From positions 130,130,145 through 130,194,144 of the forward strand of contig CM042009.1 of the NCBI GenBank assembly GCA_023525715.1: a DNA stretch of 64,000 nucleotides, read 5' to 3'. The notes beneath the pieces were generated by a model that saw only the letters and a program-made list of their open reading frames with translations, did no database searches and was not told the DNA's origin. This document shows, piece by piece, positions 12,949-25,089 of the stretch. The position numbers and the translations under genes were made by a program. Every line of letters begins with the position of its first letter. Position 1 is the first letter of the stretch. This stretch comes from Cichorium intybus (taxonomy: Eukaryota > Streptophyta > Magnoliopsida > Asterales > Asteraceae).

Positions 12949-14066
12949 TGTTGAAAATACACGATTACTGATCACCACGAGTAAGGTTTTTAAGCCGATT
13001 ACTGTGTGACAAATATGTATTTTATCTATAATATGCGAAATAAATAAGAGTTACGGAATAAAATAAAACGGTAAATCTAAACTAGACAGTATTTAAATAG
13101 ACAGAAAGCGGTAAATAAAGTAAATGTTAGAAGTTAGAGGTTAGATGTAATAAACGCCATTATCAACGATAAAGTGTTTTTTAAATAAATAAAACGGTTA
13201 GAAGTTAGAAGTTAGAAGTTAGATGTCTCGGTTAAATACAGTCCACATATGTTTTCGTTGTCACGGTTCGATTTTTATGTCTTGGATATTTGGTACATTT
13301 GATTTATAACAGTTTGAATAAATCAATAATAACACAGATAATTTCAAAAGAACTTATCGATAGTAGATGAATATGGCGATTTTCTTTGAAGCTTCGATTC
13401 TTGTTCTTTGCTCGGGTTTTCTTGATTTGTCGATTTCTTGTTGTTTTCGGTAGGATGAGGTTTTGGTGATATTTGGTGTCGGGTAGAGGTTGTTTGGAGG
13501 TTTGAAGTTTGGTGTCAGGTAGAGGTTGTTTAGAGGTTTGAAGTTTTGGTGTCGGGAGGATATCTTGTTTCTTGCGGTTGTGCGGTTTGATTCTTGTTGC
13601 CAAATGCAGAAATTTGAGAGTCTTGAGGTTTCTGGTCGTGGGTAAGAGTGTATGGAGCTTGGTTGATATATGTGTTGTGTGTTAGTCTTGGAATGGCAAT
13701 AGGTGAGCTTCAATTTATAGTTGCTGAAGAACAGGGATCGCGTCGCGACCGGGCATGCCGTCGCGTCGCGAAGGTGCGGCTGTCGAGTGCTTTTGGTCGG
13801 CCACTGGTTAGTGCGTTGGGTTGGTAGTCTCGCGATCAAGAAGTTGGTGGTGTCGCGTTGGAGGGGCTTCGCGATGGAGGTCTTCGCGTCGCGACCAGCA
13901 ACACCGTCGCGTCGCGATTGCTGAAGCAATCTGGATTTCTGTGTTTTGTTTTTCTTCACGTTCAATCTTGAATCCATGCAACCTGAAATACTGATAATAT
14001 TTGTTAAAAAACATTTCGACTTATTTCAGTGATGGTCACATAAAAACATAAAAACATTATTCAACA
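12949..14066 (-). repeat. Copia 5' LTR (right copy)
   Basis: It has the same length and ends as 3838-4955. It should hold the promoter for the element on the - strand. Differences from the other LTR are scattered single bases. Confidence 0.93.
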
Positions 14067-14071
14067 ATAGT
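14067..14071. repeat. Target site duplication of the copia element, right copy
   Basis: ATAGT, identical to 3833-3837. Confidence 0.9.
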
Positions 14072-14161
14072 CGTATAGGCCGCACCAGTTGGATATAGCA
14101 TCCAATATCATAGCCACAAGTGGCCGCACCATCTATTAACAGCTTGTATCAAAATCAAATA

Positions 14162-14331
14162 TGGCTCACGGGTTAGCCCGCTGTTGCCTTGGCTCACGGG
14201 TTAGCCCGCTGTTGCCTAGACTCACGGGTTAGCCCGCTGTTGTCTATATAAAATTTAACTCATCAGAATAAACTGTGGCTCACGGGTTAGCCCGCTGTTG
14301 CCTAGACTCACGAGTTAGCCCGCTGTTGTCT
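14162..14331. repeat. Tandem array of about 28-30 bp units in the gypsy LTR
   Basis: Five copies of 'ctcacgggttagcccgctgt' (one with a single change) lie between 14162 and 14331, spaced irregularly. No unique spacers of constant length are present, so it is an LTR minisatellite. Confidence 0.85.
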
Positions 14332-14357
14332 ATATAACAGTTTACATAGATATATTG

Positions 14358-14545
14358 ACTCACAGTTCCGTTCTTGTCTATAACAGACTCACAGCTTATC
14401 TGGTCTTGTCATTTTATTGACTCACAGTTCCGTTCTTGTCTATTATAAACTCACAGCTTATCTGGTCTTGTCATTTTATTGACTCACAGCTCCGTTCTTG
14501 TCATCGCAATGACTCACGGCTTATCTGGTCTTGTCTTTTACATAT
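14358..14545. repeat. Second tandem array in the gypsy LTR
   Basis: It has alternating units containing 'gactcacagttccgttcttg' and 'ctcacagcttatctggtctt', at least three rounds, directly after the first array and probably derived from it. Confidence 0.75.
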
Positions 14546-16035
14546 ATTTTAACACTTGTCGTTTTCGTCCCTCGAAGCTGTTTCAACCTGTAACAGTTCA
14601 ATCATCATATATCATATATGATATCAGTGAGATTACTCACCTGGATGCTAGCTGCATTTGAATCCGGTTGTTTCTTGCTTTTGCGTGCACCACAACCTTT
14701 TTGTCCCATACCTATTTATCCATTTCATATCAAATGATAATAGGTTAATAACTATTTTAGTTGACTCTACTACACAAGAGTCCTATACAATACAATTGGG
14801 GACCATTTCCAAGCATTTCCAATCAATAACCATCGTTATAAAAATTTAATACACTTCCCGAAATACGCGTATTCTACTACAGTACTTTCGGGAGGTCGTA
14901 TTCGTATTCCGATAATTTTCCATGAAGTTTTACAACATATTAGGCCTATGTTTAAATTTTCAGGTCAATCGGATAAGCCTAGCATCAAAATCAAACTTGG
15001 AAAATGCACCAAATTTTAACAGGGGGTTTTAGAGCTTCTGCCTCGACCCGCGCCGCGCTCAGTGTGAGGGGCGCGTCGCGGCTACTGAACAGCAGTCCAG
15101 AATTCCCGATTTTTATGCTACAAATTTCCATTTTCTCATATTAAGCCCTTAATACATGACTTAATCGATAGATGATTGTTCCAGGTCAAAAACCATTCAT
15201 TTACATCTAGTTTTAACCCATGGAAATCATATAATTCAAACATTTTCCAACAATTCCCGTTTTTGACATTTTGGTCCAAAAACCGAAATTCTTCAAAATT
15301 AATCACTTCTACTGATTATTCTCATCATTAACAACATTTGGAACTCATTAGAATCCACTGGATCATATAAAAATGTATTCTAGGGTTCTTGAGCAAAGTT
15401 CCAAATTTTCAACAATAACAACCTACTTCCATATTCTTGAATTAAGTCCTTTTAGCATAACTTAATGGAAGTATTAAACCATTATAAACCACATATCATA
15501 ACTGAAATTTGCAGATTTCAGTTTCTATCAAACCCATCAAGAATACCTCAAGAACTTGGTTAGAAAATCAAATTACTAACCTTGTTTAACTTAGGAATCA
15601 CCAATTCCAAGCTATGATTCCAATTCCTTGCTTCAAGCTTCAAAGATTTCCAGGTTTTTGCTCTCAAAAACCCTTCCCGTTGCTGCACAAATGGCCAGTC
15701 AAAGAAGAGAGTCAACCCCTTCTATTTATACTTCCAAACTTTACAATTTTAGTCCCTACGTTCCATTTCTTGAACTTTTGGCACTAATATCAAGTTTTAT
15801 GACAATAAAACTCTCTTTTCTTATACTTTTGCCACCAGCAACAATATTTTTACCCAATTGGTTCTTCACATGGTCAAATGACCAAAATACCCTTTTGTGG
15901 TAAAACGACAAATTTCAGTTTTTATAACATTTTAAGTCCAAAACTCAAAATATCATTTCAAACCAAATTCTTTTCTGTCCAAAAGACCAAATTACCCTTC
16001 TAAGGTAAAATGACCAATTTTACCCTTTTCATTAT

Positions 16036-17660
16036 ATTTACATAAAAAGAGTGTCTTGGCGTTACACTCGCGAATGCTCAAACTGGATCGAAAGTCGGTG
16101 AAGAGCGCATAGAGAAGACTTTTGGTGAAAATGTCTACAAATTGAAATCTGGACGGTACATGTAAGACTTTAACTTGACCAAGTGCTACTCTGTCTCGAA
16201 CAAAGTGAATATACATCTCAATGTGTTTGGTTCTCTGGTGATGAACCGGATTGACAGTCATGTAGATGGCGCTGATATTGTCGTAGTAGACCAGAGTGGC
16301 GGATCGAAGCGAAAAATGAAGCTCCTATAAAAGATTGCGTATCTATGTAGTTTCAGCAACTGCATTGGCAATGCCCCTGTATTTCGCCTCGGCACTGGAG
16401 CGAGAGACCGTGTGTTGTCTATTGGACGACCAGTATACGAGGTTGTCGCCCAAAAAGACACAGTAGCCGGACGTGGAACGCCTAGTAGCCTGGAATCCTC
16501 CCCAGTATGCATCCGAGTAAGCAGTGAGGGTGGCAGATGGAAAGGCGTAAAGCTGAAGGCCATGCTCGATGGGTACCTGCAATATATCTGATAATCCGCT
16601 TGAGAGCTGTAAAGTGAAGCTCTCGAGGGTCGTGCATGTAAAGGCAAATCTGCTGCACGACAAAAGATATGTCTGGTCTCGTGAAGGTCAAGTACTGAAG
16701 GGCCTCTGCTAGGCTGCATTACAGAGAGGGATCAGATACAGGAGGCCTAGAAGCGGTAAGTTTGCGGGAGGGGTCAACTGGTGTACGACACGGATTGGCT
16801 GCTGTCATGTGAGCCCGGGAAATGATCTCAAAGGCATATTGTTGAGACAAAAACATGCCATTTTTGTTGCGAGTGATGGAAATCCCCAAAAAACAATTAA
16901 AGGAACCCAAATATGTCATGGCAAACTCAGAACTCAGTGATGATATAATGTTATGTAGGAGAGACTAAGTGAAAGTTGTAAGGATGATATCGTCAACATA
17001 TAAGAGGAGATATGCAATATCTGTGCCCTGGCGATAAATAAACAGATACATGTTCAATTTGCTATGCTGAAACCCAATAGTCATAGCATGAGTGGCGAAG
17101 CGATGGAACCAAGCACGCGGAGCCTGCTTAAGGCCATAAAGAGACTTCTGTAGCTGACAAACATGGTAAGGCTTGTTGGTATCTCTGAACCCGGGTGGCT
17201 GATACATGTACACTGTCTCGAATATGTGACCATGTAAAAAAACATTTTTGACATCAAGTTGATGCACTGGCCAATGTCGAGAAACAGGGAGACTCATAAC
17301 TGTCTGAATAGCAGCCGGTTTCATAATTAGGCTAAAAGTTTCTTCACAATCGATCCCTTGTTGTTGACTTTTCCCGTTTGCCACCAACCGAGCTTTGTAC
17401 CTGCTAAGGGAGCCATCAGAGTTAAGTTTGTGCTTAAATAACCACATTGATCGAACGATGTTAACCCTCGTGGGGCGATGAACTAGTCTCCACGTATCAT
17501 TTTTAATCAACGCATTGTATTCATCTTGCATGGCACTCTTCGAGTTAGGATATTTTAAAGCAAGGATGGGTGATTTGAGAATGGGTGAAAGGGAGGTGGT
17601 GTGATGATTTAGACGAGTTATGGGTTTTGTGATGCCACATTTTAAGCGGGTGGTCATCAG
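16036..17660 (-). pseudogene. Second copia element: reverse transcriptase and RNase H, broken
   Basis: Several - strand frames carry copia RT motifs: YKARLVANGKSQQQGID, then FLHGHIFETVYMYQPPGF, then [14 protein letters not shown] and LLLYVDDIIL. RNase H motifs follow further left (SDAYWGGFQATRRSTSGYC, SSAEAKYRGIANAVAET, and a HHQRTKHIEM block). Reading frames change several times, so it is not functional. The left end stops close to the RNase H C terminus, and no 3' LTR was found there. Confidence 0.88.
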
Positions 17661-17876
17661 TGAGAGGGAAGGGGAGGATTTAAGACATTGGGAGGGGAGG
17701 AGTGTATGGGTTGAGATGTGATTGTTGTAGGGCTGATCGAAGAGTGAGAGGTGGGAGCGATATGGGGGTGAGAAGTAGATGTGGGAGTGTTGAAGGAGTT
17801 AGTGACAGGTGAAGGGTAATTAGTGACATCAGAGGAGGTGTCGGCTGTTGTAGTATCAGCGACAACAAAGGAAAAG

Positions 17877-17881
17877 GGGGC
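17877..17881. repeat. Target duplication of the solo LTR, left copy
   Basis: GGGGC, repeated at 20612-20616. Confidence 0.85.
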
Positions 17882-20611
17882 TGTAGCACCCCTTTCTCAA
17901 TAACCATAATTAATATATTTATAGTATATGACTTGCAAAGAAGTCACATATTTTTTTTTAAATTATCCATAAGGGGTAATACAGACTGCATACAAAAGCC
18001 ATAATTTAAACTTATCTGTATGTGACACTGGTCCCAACTTCAAAGCTTATGAAGTAACCTAGCTCCTGCTCTTCTCACCTAAGTACATAGCATTTTAAAA
18101 CAAATAATACGTGAGACATAAAGCCTCGTGAGTAATATGGGTTTTAGACCCAAAACTCTTTTACTCAAAACTTGTAATATTAACAAACAAACTACTTAAA
18201 ACTGATTTTTATAATAAATCTCAAAACTTCTTTTCTTCTCATTTTCAAAACTCAAAAACTGCTTTCTTTCTCATTTTCTAAAGACCAACTGAAACTCATG
18301 AATTGATTTAATTCATATTACCAACTCCCCTTCACAGGACGGAACAGATCCACCCGCAAGGTTGTGCTACTTCTATCTCCCCTTCATGGCTTAGAACAAA
18401 TCTAACCATAAGGTTATGTTAAGCTAGACAACTACTTCGCGACGGGAGGTACCATCCCAGTAGTGTCTTCAGATCTCCCGATTATGTGGGTGATCCTAGT
18501 CCGGACAACTGACTCTTATCACTTTCATTACTTTCTTGTTTCATTACTTTCTTCACTTCATCTCAAATTGGTCAAACATGAACACAATTCATAACAAACT
18601 CAAAGTTATAAACTTTTGACTCACTTTCAAAATCTCTTTAAATACTAATCCCAACATCTTAAGCCCACATATGGAGCTTTTTTCAAAATAGCTTTAAAAA
18701 CTGAACTTCTTTAAAATCTGTTTTAAAACACTTAGCTCTTAGAGCTACTTTCAAAACTATTTCCAAACTTTAGTATTTTAAAGTATTTGGACATCTCATT
18801 TTCTGAAAATATCATTTTGCTATGTACTAGGAAAATCCACACATACTCACATTGACTAGTTAAAGAAGTCAAACTAGAACTATCATTTTCCTCGTCCATC
18901 CAATTCATTGATCTTTTACTCCTTAAGTACCTAATGAGTTTATTCACATTTTATTAATAACATGTTATACTTCAACAGTATGTAAAGACCACTGATTGCA
19001 TATCTTACTAGACTCATATCACAATATAGTTGTGACATTCATTACTCAACTTATCCTCTTCTTTGCTACTTTCATTTATCATTTACATGGTATATTATTG
19101 CCCATTATACCCTTGGAAAGTCTTATACCCAATTTAACATTATTTTTCATGTTTTCACATCATATTAACCTTAGGGTATCAATTGGACATCAAATGGATA
19201 TGCCTAGCATCAAATTGCAACTTTATTTTGTCCCTGTCTTGGAGCACGACTCGTGTACATTTTGTGCATGAAAGAGCACGAATCGTGCTCTTTGTTGAAT
19301 GCCTTTGTTGGCTTCTACAGGGTGGCACGACTCGTGCAAACCTAAGGGCAAAAGGGCACGACTCGTGCACAACCTGTAGATGCGAGTTTTTTGTCCGATT
19401 TTTGTCTTGTAACTCACTAATTTCACATATTAAGTTCTTTATAACTTACTTAATCATTTTAGACTTGTTCGATGACTAAAACCCATCATTCAAACATGTT
19501 TTTAAACCATGGAATCACTGATTCCACTCAAATTCATAAAAATCTCGTTTTTAGATTTTTGACACCAAAAACTGAAATTACATCAGATTAGCTATCAAAA
19601 CTGATTTCTTACATCTTTTCTAGTATATAAGACTCACTTTAATCATAGAAATCATCTTTGGTCACAAGGACCCGTGAACTAGGGTTCTTGGTCCAAAAAC
19701 GATCATTTTCACAAATTCAACAACACCTCACAATTGAAGTGTGTTTACTTAGTGTTTATAGCATACTTAAATGGAAAATATCTCTAGAACCATTTCATGA
19801 ATTCCATAAATCCATATTCCAGATTCTTTCCCAAGAAGATGATGAATAGCATGTGCTCAAACTATAATTTCTTACCTTAATTTGCTTGGAAATCTTCATT
19901 TCTAAGTTATTACTCTAAACTCCCGCTTCAGTCTTCCACTAGCCCTCAAACTCGATCACTCTCGCGTCCTCACGATCTCTCTGGAGACTTCTAGCTTCTG
20001 AACATTAAGGAGATATTTTCTCCTTTAAATACCTAGTTATTTTGCATTTTTGGTCCCCTCTAGTTCCATTTTTCCCAAAATGGCACAAAACACATTTTTA
20101 TAACATTATAAGATTATTTTCTTCATTTTAACCCCAACATTACATTTTATTGACTTTAAAGTCATTTGCATGTCAAATGACCATTTTACCCCTTTTTACC
20201 ATTTTTCTCAAAATAGCACATAACATGCTTAGATTGTAAGAACTTCTACATTTTATAACTTTGCTCCACTTATAAACTTTTTTTCACTTTAAGACATTTT
20301 AACACTTAAAAATCTCATTCTTAAGTTAAATATTTCAAAATGACAAAATACCCTTTTTGGTCATTTTTGTACTTTTCTCTCGCTTTTACATTTTCAATAT
20401 CCTTACTTCATCCTTATAACTTTGTTGTAGTTTATATATATCATCCTTGCTGAAAATATGATTATTTTCATTTTACCACAAGAACTGGAAATTACCAAAA
20501 TACCCTTTTTGCTATTTTTATACAAAAAAATTATATTATTAAGACATAATTTAACCAAAAACTTCTCATACATTCATTTTATACTTTTACCAATATTTTT
20601 GGGTTCTTACA
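17882..20611 (-). mobile_element. Solo LTR of a Ty3/gypsy element
   Basis: It starts TGTAGCACCC, ends GGTTCTTACA and is flanked by GGGGC on both sides. There is no internal domain. The surrounding copia reading frames resume on each side. Four copies of a GCACGACTCGTGC-type palindrome lie at 19244-19368. The strand is inferred from the similarity of its start to the - strand gypsy LTR at 3184. Confidence 0.85.
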
Positions 20612-20616
20612 GGGGC
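20612..20616. repeat. Target duplication of the solo LTR, right copy
   Basis: GGGGC, identical to 17877-17881. Confidence 0.85.
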
Positions 20617-22270
20617 TACAGGGGTATTAGTAACAGCAGGGGAGGTGGACGCTATACGAGAATTAGCGATAGCATGTGGAGTGGGAGTTGAGGGAGTATT
20701 AGCGACATGTTGAGTGGGTGCTGGGGGAGTATTAGCGACAGCAATAGGGGCTGTCGGGTGATGTGTTTGAGTGGAAATTTGTGGATTTGGTTTGGAAAAG
20801 ATCATACGAGTGGCAATGGAATTAGGTGGATGTATTGATCAATAAAATCATAGTTGGGTGAATTATTTGAGGGTATCGCATCAAAAGGAAATATGGATTC
20901 GTAAAAAACGACATGACGAGATATAATTATCTTTTTAGTTTTAATATCAAGACATCGGAAGCCCCAATGATTGTCCGGGTAACCAATCAAAACGCATGGT
21001 GTGGAGCGAGGAGCGAGTTTGTGTGGTGGGTGAAGATGTGGGTAGCATAAGCACCTGAATACACAAAGGAGATTATATGTGGGTTGTTGCCTTGTTGGTT
21101 AAAGAGTTTGTAGAAAGGGGTGTCATTTTGAGTAGATTTTGATAGAAGGCGATTGAGAAGATGAGTCGCCATATGGAGTGCTTCAACCCAATAGGTGGGT
21201 GGGAGATGGGCCTGGAAAAGTAAGGCACATATGATATTATTGGTGGTACGAAGCATTCTTTCGGATTTACCATTTCGTTGAGATGTCTTAGGGCATGAAA
21301 AACGAATATGAATGCCATATTTGTCAAAAAGGTCACGAAAGGCTATATTGTCGTATTCTCCACCATGGTCACATTGAAAAGAACGAATTTCTTTGTTAAA
21401 TTGGGTGCGAACAATGGAGCGAAAAATGAATAAATTTAGATAGAGTCTCATGTTTTCGTCTTAAAGGATATACCCACAAATAATGAGAATAATGATCTAG
21501 AAAAATAACATAATATTTAAATCCACTCAAACTCGGTATTGGTGAGGTCCAAATATCCGAATGAACAAAATCAAAACAACCATTCACAACTTTATTGGAA
21601 GCAAGAAAAGGAAGGTTCACATGCTTGCCTAATTGGCAAGCATTACACAAATGATTCGAAATATTTTTGGTGGTGGAAATAAACTTTCCAGAAAGTAAAA
21701 AACGAAGCACTTTGTTCCCGGGGTGTCCGATACGTCGGTGCCACTTGGAAGGACTTGAGGAGACAAGCTATGGTTGTGAACGGGATAGAGATCTCCGGTA
21801 CTAGCACATCGGATAAGAATTTGGTTGGTTTGAGGATCCTTCACAGAAAAACCAAACTTGTCAAACTCAATAGTACAATTATTATCGGTAGCGAATTTGC
21901 AAATAGAGATGAGATTTTGATAATATGAGGGGTGACAATAACATTATTAAGGTGTAAAGGACGAGCAGGGGTAGGTAAAATGCCATTGCCCGTGTTGGTG
22001 ACGGGTATGGGGGATCCGTCATCAACAAGGATAAATGAAATATTACGCTTATTAAGAATAATATGTAGAGATTTCGAACCTGCCGAGAGATGATTGGTTG
22101 TGCCCGTATCCATAAACCATTCCGGATTTAGAGGGTCCTGGAGGCTCATGGTCAAAAAAGCTTCCGGAAGGGTGGTGGGTTCACTGTCCGAATTCACAAA
22201 AAATGCACTGTTGGGTTGTTGTTGATTCCTGTTGGGACCCAGTTTTGGTGGGCTGCTGTTGACCATGTGC
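20617..22270 (-). pseudogene. Second copia element: protease and integrase, broken
   Basis: The - strand contains the protease block NPEWFMDTGTTNHLSAG, then a zinc-region remnant (CNACQLGKHVNLPF) and the integrase core (DFVHSDIWTSPIPSLSGF; DHYSHYLWVYPLRRKHE; FQCDHGGEYDNIAF; ERMLRTTNNIICALLFQAHL). Motifs fall in different frames. The Pro/Ala-rich linker between integrase and RT holds the solo LTR. Confidence 0.88.
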
Positions 22271-22575
22271 CCATTGATTCAGATGTTGCATCCAGTGCAT
22301 GGGAGGCATCCACGGAGGCGGCATCGCAAAACCCCATGGCGACTGCCATGGAGAAAAGAAAGCCGACTGTTGCGATGGATGAGGAGGCTGCCGGCGGCGG
22401 TCTGGTTGCTGCCGGTGGTCAACTCCACCACGCCTATCATCACGACGCCTATCATCTCCACCACAACGCTCGTTATTCCGACGATCATCTCGCCGCCCCG
22501 ATCATTATTGCGTCGATCACCTTCGCGATTGAGTACCGGGATTGTTGGAGCGAGTATTATCATCAATGTTAGTAA

Positions 22576-23233
22576 TCAAAACCGATGGAGCAGAAGCATT
22601 GTCACGGTGGTTGCCATGTGAGGATCGGGATCGGTTTTGGTGAGTTTCTTCAAGAAGGAGCATGGACCGGGCTTGAAGGAATGAGGTGGCTTGTTGTTGA
22701 TGACGGATGATGTTGGCAACGCCCTCGAATTTTCTCCCAATCCATTGATCATGTAGGAAACCAATGTTTTCTCGGGGACGGGCTGTCCGATGTTATGAAG
22801 CATATCGGACAAAACTTTCAGGCGGCGACAATATTCAGTGACTGTCATGTCACCGATCTCGAGAGTGCGGAGGTCTTGATCCAGTTGCATCGCGCGTGCA
22901 TCTTTGTTATCACGAAAAAATTGTTCGAGATTGTGCCACACATCGTAGGCAGTTGGGTTTGGTTTTGTGGATCATTTGGAGAAGAAATTGCTGCATAGTT
23001 GCATAAAGCCAAAGCTTTACAAGTGAGTCATGCTGGATCCAGTCTTCACTGGGTGTAGTTGGAGCCTTCGTAGTAAAGAACGAGTGAACTCTGAAGGTGA
23101 TGCATGCAGACTCGAATAGTTCACGCCACAAGTCGTAGTTGAGTTCTTCAAGGTCCAGGGTTATCATAACATATGTTCGAATATTATTGATGGCAAAAGG
23201 CTTATCGGATTCGGTGGAGGAGGTAGCTGCCAC
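22576..23233 (-). pseudogene. Second copia element: gag, broken
   Basis: It starts at the ATG at 23233 on the - strand. The frame switches near 22940. The second part reads WHNLEQFFRDNKDARAMQL, then TVTEYCRRLKVLSDML and VPEKTLVSYMINGLG, the typical UBN2 gag signature of copia elements. The frame then ends without a zinc knuckle that I can place. Confidence 0.85.
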
Positions 23234-23352
23234 AGTGATCGGAGAAGGAAGAAGATGAGAATTAGGGTGGAGAGAAGAAGCGTCGCAGGGAGGAGCGGGG
23301 CAGAAACAGGAAAGAGTGGAAATTATGGAGATAATTGAGGAGAGTCAAATGG

Positions 23353-23364
23353 GCTCTGATACCA
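23353..23364 (-). other. Primer binding site of the second copia element
   Basis: The - strand reads TGGTATCAGAGC about 120 bp upstream of the gag ATG, in the expected order. Confidence 0.85.
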
Positions 23365-23511
23365 TAATAGTTACTGAGAATCATCGATCATTCATTAAAC
23401 CTTAAACACACAATATATAGAAATACAACTAGGTTTCAGGAGGCACATATCTATACACAAAAGGGCCGAGTATATCAAATTGATACAAAAGGGTACAACG
23501 GGTCTAATACG

Positions 23512-23650
23512 CACCACCATGCCACCACCACCACCACCACCACCACCGTCACCCACCATCACCACTGCCACCATCCTCCGCCGCCACCCACCAACACCGC
23601 CACCCACCACCACCACCGCCAACCACCAGCACCACCCACCACTAACAATA
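23512..23650. repeat. CAC/CCA-rich simple repeat
   Basis: An imperfect (CAC)n tract. It produces Pro/His-rich or Gly-rich open frames on both strands that should not be read as proteins. Confidence 0.9.
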
Positions 23651-23997
23651 AGTTATAAAACAAAGTAAATAATGTAAAAAAACAAGAAAGGCAAATTTGT
23701 CATTTACATGAATTTAAATTCCATTTACCGTAAACAAAACAAAATATGAAATTACTCTATTAATTAAATAGCGTGAATTTTTAACATCTTGTGTACGTTT
23801 TTTTCCCCATGCGAACCTGCACTTCTTTTGCTACCTGCAAACTTCCTCATTCTAACACGTATCAGGTGTGCGTGTGATTACGTGTTTCCTCTTCGTGATA
23901 GCATACCCAGTTGTCTCAGACACCTTCTCGCTTATCTCCCACCATTGTTTCCCACTTTTCTCTCTTCCCTATTGTGACCATCGATGCCATTTTCCAA

Positions 23998-24126
23998 AAC
24001 GCAGGTCGGGTGAAACGAAATGGGTCGATACTGCGTCGTATGTCGAGTTTTTGGAGGCACGGCTATGGATGAGGCGATTTTTAACAATCCGTCGTTGATT
24101 TATACATACAAGGAATGTACGGTCGG
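23998..24126 (+). pseudogene. Unidentified captured exon candidate
   Basis: An open stretch containing TAMDEAIFNNPSLIYTYKEC ends at a donor-like GGTAAGT near 24126. I do not recognise the family. A further open stretch on the - strand at 24599-24399 (65 codons, starting MMAFSGRNSSKF) is also unassigned. Both lie within the Helitron. Confidence 0.3.
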
Positions 24127-24734
24127 TAAGTGCTTTCGAGTGCTTATTAACCAGTTTCATCTCCTCCTTTCCCAATATTCTATTTCTCATTGCTTTAATT
24201 TATTTCTTTTGTGATGCCTGTTTTCTGCTTTTTTAATTAGGGCAAATCAGTTTTCTCTATTTTCGGCATCTTCTTCGTTATTTAGGTTCTTAAACGGTCT
24301 CTTGCATTCGAGGTTAGTAATTTCATCCATTAAATTGCAGATGATTCTTCAAAATCATGAAATTGAGTTTTGGGCTTGAAGTTTGGGATTGCTAATATTT
24401 ATGGTATAATCAATAATTCACTTGCTTTGAAGGTGTTGCAGGTATTCCAGTCAGACCATTTGGGAATTGTTAGTGGAGTTCCAATCTGATACTTCGCCAA
24501 AACTTTCTTCGTCACCAATCTTGGCGCAATGAATCCAACAGCCTCCGACGTGGTGGTCATGGCGAATTTGCTGCTATTTCTGCCGGAAAATGCCATCAAT
24601 CGTGTGGTACTGTGGTAAGATGAGGTATAATAGTAGATCTCAACAATCGCATGTATATCTTGCTTGATTTTGGATTTGGTATGTGGGTATTGCCGATTAC
24701 GAGTTCTTAAACATCTTTTTGCTTTTTTTTTCAG

Positions 24735-24880
24735 GAAAAACTTATCGAATTCGTGTGAGTAATGTTGGAGAATCGACTTCTTTGAACTTCAGAATTGAAA
24801 ATCATAGCTTGCTTTTAGCTGAAACTGAAGGATCATATACAGTACAACAAAATTATACAAATTTAGACATACATTACGGA
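24735..24880 (+). pseudogene. SKU5-similar (SKS) multicopper oxidase-like exon fragment
   Basis: After a good acceptor (TTTTTTTTCAG) the frame reads GKTYRIRVSNVGESTSLNFR and then LAETEGSYTVQQNY, followed by a LDIHYG segment. This matches the second cupredoxin domain of plant SKS/ascorbate oxidase-like proteins (family pattern GKTYR-R-SNVG-SLNFRI, EGSHT-Q, LDVHVG). Only one exon's worth is present, with no flanking SKS exons, so it is a captured fragment. Confidence 0.7.
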
Positions 24881-25089
24881 AATATCGATCAATCAATGGC
24901 CAAACACGAATATATACAGATTCCAATCCACTCCAATCTTGATAATATACTCGCGCTGCAGGTTATTCCTCTTTAAGTTCACTGATTTTTGTGTCTGCAA
25001 TTGGGAAAATAGTGTTTGTATGATTATTCAATCATTGAATTTCTTTTTGTGATTGATTAGCTTCACATATAACGTGTTCATATACATGT

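Larger units (their letters stand above)
3838..14066 (-). mobile_element. Ty1/copia retrotransposon, full length, young, gag-pol broken by stops
   Basis: A complete 10.2-kb element on the - strand. It has two 1118-bp LTRs (TGTTGAA...TTCAACA ends), an initiator-Met PBS at 12935-12946, a polypurine tract at 4956-4966 and 5-bp target duplications. By eye the two LTRs differ by about seven substitutions and two 1-bp indels (about 0.6%), which suggests a recent insertion. The internal order is gag, protease, integrase, reverse transcriptase, RNase H, which is the copia order. The long spacer between gag zinc knuckle and protease and the long 3' noncoding region recall Sirevirus-type elements, but lineage assignment needs a tree. 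Confidence 0.93.
14072..16035 (-). mobile_element. Gypsy 5' LTR, part B
   Basis: It continues the LTR begun at 3184. It holds tandem arrays near its start, a CG-rich patch at about 15040-15083 and AT-rich sequence afterwards. The far end of the LTR is not recognisable because the second copia element begins at about 16036. Combined with part A the preserved length is about 2.6 kb, close to the 2.73-kb solo LTR at 17882-20611, which also starts TGTA-CACCC. Confidence 0.7.
16036..23512 (-). mobile_element. Second Ty1/copia element, decayed and split by a solo LTR
   Basis: The pieces lie in copia order on the - strand: gag (23233-22576), protease and integrase (about 22270-20620), solo LTR insertion (17882-20611), RT and RNase H (17660-16036). 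A primer site (TGGTATCAGAGC) is at 23353-23364. The 5' LTR beyond it appears short or truncated (about 23366-23512), with uncertain ends. No 3' LTR is visible. Confidence 0.82.

Noticed and set aside
14162..14545. Possible CRISPR-like array of short repeats
   Set aside because: Units are direct and imperfect without unique constant-length spacers, and they sit in a plant LTR.
22216..22621. Open frames on the + strand (118 and 129 codons)
   Set aside because: They are antisense to the decayed copia gag-protease region and have no domain.
23395..23668. Pro-rich and Gly-rich frames
   Set aside because: They arise from the CAC/CCA simple repeat.
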